A DNA stretch of 22,927 nucleotides from Methanobacterium sp. UBA279 (GTDB taxonomy: Archaea; Methanobacteriota; Methanobacteria; Methanobacteriales; Methanobacteriaceae): positions 15,208 through 38,134 of the forward strand of contig DAQK01000028.1 in NCBI GenBank assembly GCA_002502855.1, given 5' to 3'. Below are positions 17,920-22,927 of this stretch, piece by piece; position 1 is the first letter of the stretch, and each line of letters starts with the position of its first letter. The position numbers and the translations under genes are program-made. Under the pieces are notes generated by a model that saw only the letters and a program-made list of their open reading frames with translations, had not been told where the DNA came from and searched no databases.

Positions 17920-18264
17920 TTATCTCATGCTCATTATTTTCGCATTTTGAGTTTTTTCATACTTCATCGTGTCGTTATCCTGTACCTTGATCAGTTCCCT
18001 TCTTGATCTTTTCACCAACTCGTTGAGCCCGTTAGAAATGTTAGAAGACATTCCTCCATTGTTGTTTGCGAGGACTTCGGATATAATATTGGACAGGACA
18101 AAAATAGCATATTTATGTTCGGCTTTGGTACGGTGAATGTGGTGTGGGCTTATGTTAAGGTCAAGATAATCTTTATATTCCTCCTTTAACTCGTATTCTT
18201 TATCCATATTTTTTAACACGTATACCAAAAATTGATGTAGCTGAATGAGTTCATCTTTGTACAT
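17920..18264 (-). CDS. UPF0058 family protein
   Basis: A 114-residue soluble helical protein of UPF0058 (PF01893), a family restricted to euryarchaea and of unknown function. The conserved start MYKDELIQLHQFLVYVLK and the signature ISPHHIHRTKAEHKYAIF (His-rich, residues about 40-57) are clear. Start: the frame extends four codons to a GTG at 18276, but GGTG nine bases before the ATG at 18262-18264, and the family's usual MYKDEL start, favour the ATG. The tail (about residues 85-114) is basic and variable. The gene is transcribed away from hisD; no functional link to either neighbour is apparent. Confidence 0.9.
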   Translation of the reverse strand: MYKDELIQLHQFLVYVLKNMDKEYELKEEYKDYLDLNISPHHIHRTKAEHKYAIFVLSNIISEVLANNNGGMSSNISNGLNELVKRSRRELIKVQDNDTMKYEKTQNAKIMSMR

Positions 18265-18546
18265 ATTATCTGACACCTTTACTAATTCAAGTTCTAGTGG
18301 GCATGTTACTATATTGTAGATGGTGGTTCATTACAGATAAAATAATTTAAATACGGATTTTGTTATAAATCAAGTATTTGTTATTAACAAACGTTTCACA
18401 TGCCAAAGTATAGTATCAATGATCTGCTAAATAAAGGTTTTGACCGATATTAATAAAATTCACCAAAACCTAATAAGTTATTAAATCATAAAATTAATAA
18501 GAAGGTTAAATATTTTACCATAAAAACTCTGATAAACTGTGATAGG

Positions 18547-19836
18547 ATGAAAATCTCTAAATTAAAACAAATGAAAAAGGAAAACAGAGATAAACTTCTG
18601 GGAAGGTCCCAAATTGGGGCCGAAGTAGTTTTAGATACTGTAAGTAAGATTATTGGTGATGTACGTCACGATAAAGACCATGCACTGATAAGTTTTTGTG
18701 AAAAATTTGACGGGGTTAAACTGGAAAATATCCAGGTTCCCCATGATAAATTTGAAAAAAGTACCAGCCAAGTGGACGGAACCTTATTAGATGCACTTAC
18801 CAGTGCAACAGAAAATATCCAAAAATTTCACCAGGCACAGCTACCACCAGAATGGATCTGCAACGTAACTGAAGGAGTCTCCGCCGGCCAGATAATACGA
18901 CCAGTGGAAACCGTTGGCTGCTACATACCCGGAGGCAGGGCAGTATACCTATCCACTATACTCATGACCATCATACCCGCCAGGATAGCCGGAGTCAGCC
19001 GGATCATCTGCTGCACCCCGCCTGACGAAAATGGACAGGTTAAAAAGGAAACACTCGCCGCAGCCAGACTGGCCGGTGCAGATGAAGTATACGCCGTGGG
19101 AGGAGCGCAGGCAGTAGCCGCCATGGCCTACGGAACAGAAACCATACCCCAAGTAGACAAAATAGTAGGCCCCGGGAACATATACGTCACCACAGCCAAA
19201 AAACTGGTCTACGGAGACGTGGACATCGACTTCCCAGCCGGACCATCAGAAGTGCTGATCATAGCAGACGCAACTGCCAACCCGGAGTACATAGCGATAG
19301 ACCTCATGGCCCAGGCAGAACACGACCCAGACGCAGCATGCGTACTGGTAACCACCTCCCAAGAACTGGCAGAATCTGTAAACAACATAATAAAAGACGA
19401 AGTAGAATCCGCGTCCCGGAAGGAAATCATCAAAGAATCCCTGGAGAAATTCGGGCAGATCATACTGGTAAATAACCTGACGGAAGCAGTTGAATTCTCC
19501 AACCAGTACGCCCCAGAGCACCTCATCATCATGACCAGCGAACCAGAACAGATACTGGAAAACATCACCAGCGCCGGTTCCATATTCCTGGGAGAGCTAA
19601 CCCCGGTAGCAGCTGGGGATTACGGCTCAGGAACCAACCACGTCCTCCCCACATCGGGATGCGCCCGTTTCTACGGAGGCCTATCAACTGAATCGTTCCT
19701 TAAAAAACCAACGGTACAGCGACTCACAGAAGAAGGACTGAAAAACCTGGAGAAGATGGTCATCACCCTGGCCGAGTACGAAGGGCTCTACTCCCATGCA
19801 GAATCATTCCGTAAAAGGTTGAAGGATATTAAATAA
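18547..19836 (+). CDS. hisD: Histidinol dehydrogenase
   Basis: A 429-residue enzyme catalysing the last two steps of histidine biosynthesis, L-histidinol to L-histidine with two NAD+. Zinc ligands by alignment with the E. coli enzyme are Gln256 and His259 (in MAQAEHDPDA), Asp358 (in AAGDYGSGTNHVLPTSG) and His417 (in YSHAESF). The catalytic pair is Glu324-His325 in APEHLI. VETVGCYIPGGRAVYLST and VDIDFPAGPSEVLIIAD are family landmarks. Length is normal and no lesion is seen. The ATG follows GTGATAGG. It stands alone rather than in a his operon, as is usual in methanogens. The upstream gap 18277-18546 is AT-rich with a TATA-like TTTAAATA at about 18349 and another candidate near 18503. The 3' half is markedly richer in C-ending codons than the start. 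Confidence 0.97.
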   Translation: MKISKLKQMKKENRDKLLGRSQIGAEVVLDTVSKIIGDVRHDKDHALISFCEKFDGVKLENIQVPHDKFEKSTSQVDGTLLDALTSATENIQKFHQAQLPPEWICNVTEGVSAGQIIRPVETVGCYIPGGRAVYLSTILMTIIPARIAGVSRIICCTPPDENGQVKKETLAAARLAGADEVYAVGGAQAVAAMAYGTETIPQVDKIVGPGNIYVTTAKKLVYGDVDIDFPAGPSEVLIIADATANPEYIAIDLMAQAEHDPDAACVLVTTSQELAESVNNIIKDEVESASRKEIIKESLEKFGQIILVNNLTEAVEFSNQYAPEHLIIMTSEPEQILENITSAGSIFLGELTPVAAGDYGSGTNHVLPTSGCARFYGGLSTESFLKKPTVQRLTEEGLKNLEKMVITLAEYEGLYSHAESFRKRLKDIK

Positions 19837-19854
19837 TAAATGTCATAAAAATAT

Positions 19855-19905
19855 TTAATCCAGATTTACAGATTTATATAAAAATTAATCCAGATTTATA
19901 TAAAA
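19855..19905 (+). promoter_or_regulatory. Duplicated TATA promoter ahead of aspS
   Basis: TTAATCCAGATTTA occurs at 19855-19868 and again at 19885-19898, a 30-base period. Each copy leads into GATTTATATAAAA (19871-19883 and 19893-19905), a strong archaeal TATA box. Either box could drive aspS with a leader of roughly 75-100 bases. The structure looks like a duplicated promoter segment in which the first copy carries a nine-base insertion. Confidence 0.5.
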
Positions 19906-20001
19906 TGGGAACATATAGGATGGAACATAACCCACTCATTTTAATTTTAACACTTAACCGACTAAAAATGGTTCAATATTTTATTTAGAGGTGAATTAGA
20001 A

Positions 20002-21321
20002 TTGACGCAAACAGAACATAAATGTATGAGAACTCATTATTCAAGGGAAATAACCCCAGAACTTAATGGAGAAGAAATCATCATCCAGGGCTGGATACAT
20101 GAAATCCGGGACCTGGGCGGCATTGTATTCGTACTTTTACGTGACAGGGACGGCATCACACAGGTCACCGCACCCAGTAAAAAGGTGGAAGGTGAATTAT
20201 TCAAACAGATACAAGGATTAAAGAAGGAATCAGTGATAACCGTAAGGGGAAAAGTACAGGAATCACCCAAGGCACCCGGCGGTGTGGAAATAATACCCAT
20301 CCAGGTTCGGGTCCTAAACGAATCCAAACTACCCCTACCCCTGGACACTACGGAAAAGGTAAGGGCAGAGATAGACACCAGACTGGACAGCAGATTTTTG
20401 GACCTTAGAAAACACAACGTAAGCAGCATATTTAAGATAAAAAGCAGGATGCTCCACTCTGTACGGGTTTTTTTAGAGGAGAAGGGTTACATCGAGATCA
20501 ACACCCCCAAACTGGTGGCATCAGCAACTGAGGGGGGAACCGAGCTATTTCCCATCACTTACTTTGAAAGGGAAGCTTTCCTGGGGCAGAGCCCCCAGCT
20601 CTACAAGCAGATCATGATGGCCTCCGGGTTTGATAAAGTATATGAGATAGCGCCTATCTTCCGTGCCGAGGAACATGACACCCTCCGGCACCTGAACGAG
20701 GCTATATCCATAGATCTAGAGGCGGCATTCTGCGACCATGAAGACGTGATGCAGATACTGGAACAGCTGGTTTCAAATGCTCTAAAGGACGTGAAAAAAC
20801 ACTGCCAGAATGAACTGGAAACCCTGAACATAGATCTGGAGGTGCCCAAGACACCGTTTGAAAGGGTGGACTACGACGATGTGGTGGATCTGGTCAACTC
20901 CAAGGGAGTGCCCCTGCGCCACGGGGAAGACCTCTCCCGGGCCGCTGAAAAAGCAATGGGTGAAATAAAGGACGGATACTACTTCATAACAGGATGGCCC
21001 ACAGATATAAAGCCGTTCTACGTCATACCCAGTGAAGAAGACCCGGCTAAAAGCTGCGCCTTCGACCTGATGTACCGTGACCTGGAGATCGCCTCCGGGG
21101 CCAAGAGGGTCCACCAGCACGATTTACTGGTCGAAAAGATCAAAAAACAGGGACTCAATCCTGACTCATTCAACAGGTACCTGGCAGCATTTGAATACGG
21201 GATGCCGCCACACGCCGGATGGGGACTCGGAGCGGAAAGGTTCACCATGTGCATCACTGGAGCCCAAAATATCAGGGAAACCGTGCTGTTTCCCAGGGAT
21301 AGGCGAAGGCTTACCCCTTAA
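20002..21321 (+). CDS. aspS: Aspartyl-tRNA synthetase, archaeal, probably non-discriminating
   Basis: A 439-residue class IIb synthetase: N-terminal OB-fold anticodon-binding domain (about 20-105) and a catalytic domain with motif 2 (FRAEEHDTLRHLNEAISID) and motif 3 (GWGLGAERFTM, ending FPRDRRRLTP). It loads Asp onto tRNAAsp. His33 (GWIHE) and Pro92 (SPKAPGG) occupy the positions of Trp26 and Lys85 of the Thermococcus enzyme, the pair linked to rejecting tRNAAsn; His and Pro are the non-discriminating form. It should therefore also make Asp-tRNAAsn for amidation by GatCAB. The start is a TTG at 20002, supported by GAGGTG eight bases upstream; the next ATG (codon 9) is less well placed. A hairpin terminator follows. 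Confidence 0.96.
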   Translation: MTQTEHKCMRTHYSREITPELNGEEIIIQGWIHEIRDLGGIVFVLLRDRDGITQVTAPSKKVEGELFKQIQGLKKESVITVRGKVQESPKAPGGVEIIPIQVRVLNESKLPLPLDTTEKVRAEIDTRLDSRFLDLRKHNVSSIFKIKSRMLHSVRVFLEEKGYIEINTPKLVASATEGGTELFPITYFEREAFLGQSPQLYKQIMMASGFDKVYEIAPIFRAEEHDTLRHLNEAISIDLEAAFCDHEDVMQILEQLVSNALKDVKKHCQNELETLNIDLEVPKTPFERVDYDDVVDLVNSKGVPLRHGEDLSRAAEKAMGEIKDGYYFITGWPTDIKPFYVIPSEEDPAKSCAFDLMYRDLEIASGAKRVHQHDLLVEKIKKQGLNPDSFNRYLAAFEYGMPPHAGWGLGAERFTMCITGAQNIRETVLFPRDRRRLTP

Positions 21322-21325
21322 ATTT

Positions 21326-21355
21326 ATTAGTTTTTTTATCTAACTAATTTTTTTT
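21326..21355 (+). terminator. Hairpin plus T-tract terminator after aspS
   Basis: Five bases after the aspS stop, ATTAGTT (21326-21332) and AACTAAT (21342-21348) form a seven-base stem with a nine-base loop rich in T, followed directly by a run of eight T (21348-21355). The T runs alone would suffice for archaeal termination. Confidence 0.65.
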
Positions 21356-21423
21356 GAAATATGAATCCTAATAAAAAGAAAGAATACTCATTTTAATAAA
21401 ATAAAAAAGAAAGACTGGGGTTT

Positions 21424-22041
21424 TTACTGATTCTTAACCTTCACATACTCCTCCACAGCCCGGGAGCCGAAGTAGAATATAACTACAGCACCCACTATCC
21501 AGGTGAAGTTGGTTACAATGGTCTTTATAGGCTCATCAGCCGGTAGGTTTATACTACCAAAGGCTACCAGGGGTACGAAGGCGAAGTATATTATTACAAA
21601 GGAACCGGTAACTGCTTTTCTTACCTCACCAGTGTTCAGTGGAGATGTACCGGACATGTAGCTTGTAATCAAGAGTAATCCGAAGAAGGTGATTACACCC
21701 AGACCAATAAATATCCACGGGATGGGGATTTTCAACGCCCAGACCAGGAGGGGTAATATGATTAAATCAATTACAACCAGTGCCAGGACCATCCTGAGGG
21801 CACCGGACCATTTTTTCCCCCGGAAATTTTTCACCTGCTTGCGAAAATTATCCCTCTCTTTAATAGCCTTTATCCTCTCTTTATCCAGCCATTCAACCTT
21901 CTTCTCCAGTTCTTCATTGGACTTCTCCAGTCTTTCAATCTTCTCCCTATCAAGCCTTCTGATCTCCTCGCCCAGAGTGTCCTTTTCCTGATAAAGATGT
22001 CCAATATCCCTATTTAAATCGAATTTTCCCTCATCTGGCAT
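21424..22041 (-). CDS. Coiled-coil N-terminus plus four-TM membrane protein
   Basis: A 205-residue protein that I do not recognise. Residues about 10-77 are a highly charged helix with heptad-like Leu/Ile spacing (IRRLDREKIERLEKSNEELE, then KKVEWLDKERIKAIK), predicted coiled coil. Residues about 83-198 hold four hydrophobic segments (around 84-104, 107-129, 145-166 and 178-197). The tail VEEYVKVKNQ is charged. The layout suggests an inner-membrane protein with a cytoplasmic oligomerisation rod, but there is no catalytic motif. It is convergent with aspS and divergent from the ADH synthase gene across a 263-base gap. A GGGGA stretch lies ahead of the ATG. The role is unknown. Confidence 0.72.
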   Translation of the reverse strand: MPDEGKFDLNRDIGHLYQEKDTLGEEIRRLDREKIERLEKSNEELEKKVEWLDKERIKAIKERDNFRKQVKNFRGKKWSGALRMVLALVVIDLIILPLLVWALKIPIPWIFIGLGVITFFGLLLITSYMSGTSPLNTGEVRKAVTGSFVIIYFAFVPLVAFGSINLPADEPIKTIVTNFTWIVGAVVIFYFGSRAVEEYVKVKNQ

Positions 22042-22304
22042 GTTAGTCCCCTCCTATGACTTACGAGATAATTTTGAATATGAAATATCCATAGTATAAT
22101 TGGATTTACATACATATTAAAGTTTTCAAATCCCTGAACCCCATTTGAAAATTAAAAGAAAAGTCCATAATGGAAATCAGGGAAAGGAAAGAGTACCCAT
22201 AAAAATAGGGATTAGTTTTTTATATCAGCTAATGTAAATTCTCATACAGTATCAATTGTAACATTTTCTATTAATTGAATTCATACTCATGGGAGGAGGG
22301 TCTT

Positions 22305-22927
22305 ATGATAGGTAAAAAAATTAGAATAGAAAGGATACTCGACCGAAAAACAGGTCGATGCGTAATTGTACCCATGGATCACGGTGTCTCCGTAGGCCCC
22401 ATAGATGGGATCATTGACATGGCAGAAACCATCGACGAAGTGGCCAGTGGAGGAGCAAACGCCGTTATAGTACATAAAGGAATAGTTGGAAGCGGACACA
22501 GAGGATACGGAAGGGACATCGGACTGATAATACACTTATCAGCCAGCACAGCACTGGGACCAGACCCGGACAACAAGGTACTGGTAACATCCGTGGAGAA
22601 GGCACTGCAGATGGGTGCCGATGCAGTTTCCGTTCACGTGAACGTGGGATCGAAGAAGGAGCCAGAGATGCTCAACATACTGGGTACCACCGCCGAGATA
22701 TGCGACGACTGGGGAATGCCACTCATCGCCATGATGTACCCCCGGGGAGAGAAAATTAAGGACGAACACCACGCCGACGTGGTTAAACTAGCCTCCCGGG
22801 CCGGGGCAGAGTTAGGGGCAGACATCATCAAAACCAACTACACCGGAGACCCAGAGACTTTCCGGGAAGTTATAGATGGGTGTCCAGTTCCCTTGGTGAT
22901 AGCCGGCGGCCCCCGGGTTGAAACCGA
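22305..22927 (+). CDS. 2-amino-3,7-dideoxy-D-threo-hept-6-ulosonate synthase, 3' end cut by window
   Basis: The first 207 residues of the class I aldolase-like enzyme that starts the archaeal route to 3-dehydroquinate and aromatic amino acids. It joins a 6-deoxy-5-ketofructose phosphate with aspartate semialdehyde. The active-site residues match Methanocaldococcus MJ0400 with a constant offset of eight: Asp25 (PMDHG; Asp33), Tyr145 (MMYPRG; Tyr153) and the Schiff-base Lys176 (IIKTNY; Lys184). GGGAGGAGGG lies four bases ahead of the ATG, a very strong translation signal. A TATA-like TTTTTTATATCAG is near 22214-22226. The reading frame is open to the window edge with no lesion; about a quarter of the protein is missing. 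The next step, 3-dehydroquinate synthase II, would be expected nearby, beyond the window. Confidence 0.94.
   Translation, partial: MIGKKIRIERILDRKTGRCVIVPMDHGVSVGPIDGIIDMAETIDEVASGGANAVIVHKGIVGSGHRGYGRDIGLIIHLSASTALGPDPDNKVLVTSVEKALQMGADAVSVHVNVGSKKEPEMLNILGTTAEICDDWGMPLIAMMYPRGEKIKDEHHADVVKLASRAGAELGADIIKTNYTGDPETFREVIDGCPVPLVIAGGPRVET

Overview
The window looks like chromosome of a mesophilic, AT-rich hydrogenotrophic methanogen of the order Methanobacteriales, most likely Methanobacterium. The evidence is a group II chaperonin (thermosome), cyclic 2,3-diphosphoglycerate synthetase, the archaeal 2-amino-3,7-dideoxyheptulosonate synthase, a UPF0058 protein, an archaeal-type AspRS and TATA-box promoters. 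Genus-level placement is inference from family content and style, not from a search.

Layout. 1-4276 is an accessory stretch: the 3' part of an IS5-type transposase (cut by the window edge), a possible small relic gene, a large multidomain protein ending in a pRiA4b ORF-3 domain, and a 740-nt AT-rich gap holding what looks like a two-repeat CRISPR relic. 4277-5363 carries an unknown 135-aa protein, a frameshifted DUF4491 membrane gene and a stand-alone ATP-cone protein. 5454-9807 has an MFS exporter divergent from a ferredoxin, a MetX-like alpha/beta hydrolase, a HEAT-repeat protein and a small membrane protein. 9917-10298 is a tautomerase pseudogene with five lesions. 10388-13010 is an acetate module (acs followed by a SatP/YaaH acetate transporter). 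13287-14930 is the thermosome gene. 15093-15704 is a decayed VapBC-type toxin-antitoxin pair. 15789-17746 pairs cpgS with an unknown 178-aa gene. Then come UPF0058 (-), hisD (+), aspS (+), a coiled-coil membrane protein (-) and the 5' part of the ADH synthase gene.

How the genes fit together. Acs and SatP would bring acetate in and activate it to acetyl-CoA for biosynthesis (hydrogenotrophs use acetate as a carbon source rather than for methane). CpgS makes cyclic 2,3-diphosphoglycerate, a solute and thermoprotectant of this group. HisD, AspS and the ADH synthase are amino-acid and translation housekeeping genes. The AspRS carries the His/Pro pair of the non-discriminating type, implying Asp-tRNAAsn formation and a GatCAB-type amidotransferase elsewhere in the genome.

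The main theme beyond housekeeping is decay of accessory genes. The tautomerase, DUF4491, VapC and probably VapB genes are broken, several of them in homopolymer runs, while all long core genes are intact. Several promoter-proximal repeat structures (thermosome, acs, aspS, MFS/ferredoxin) are the best candidates for undescribed regulation. I did not find a convincing new multi-gene system.
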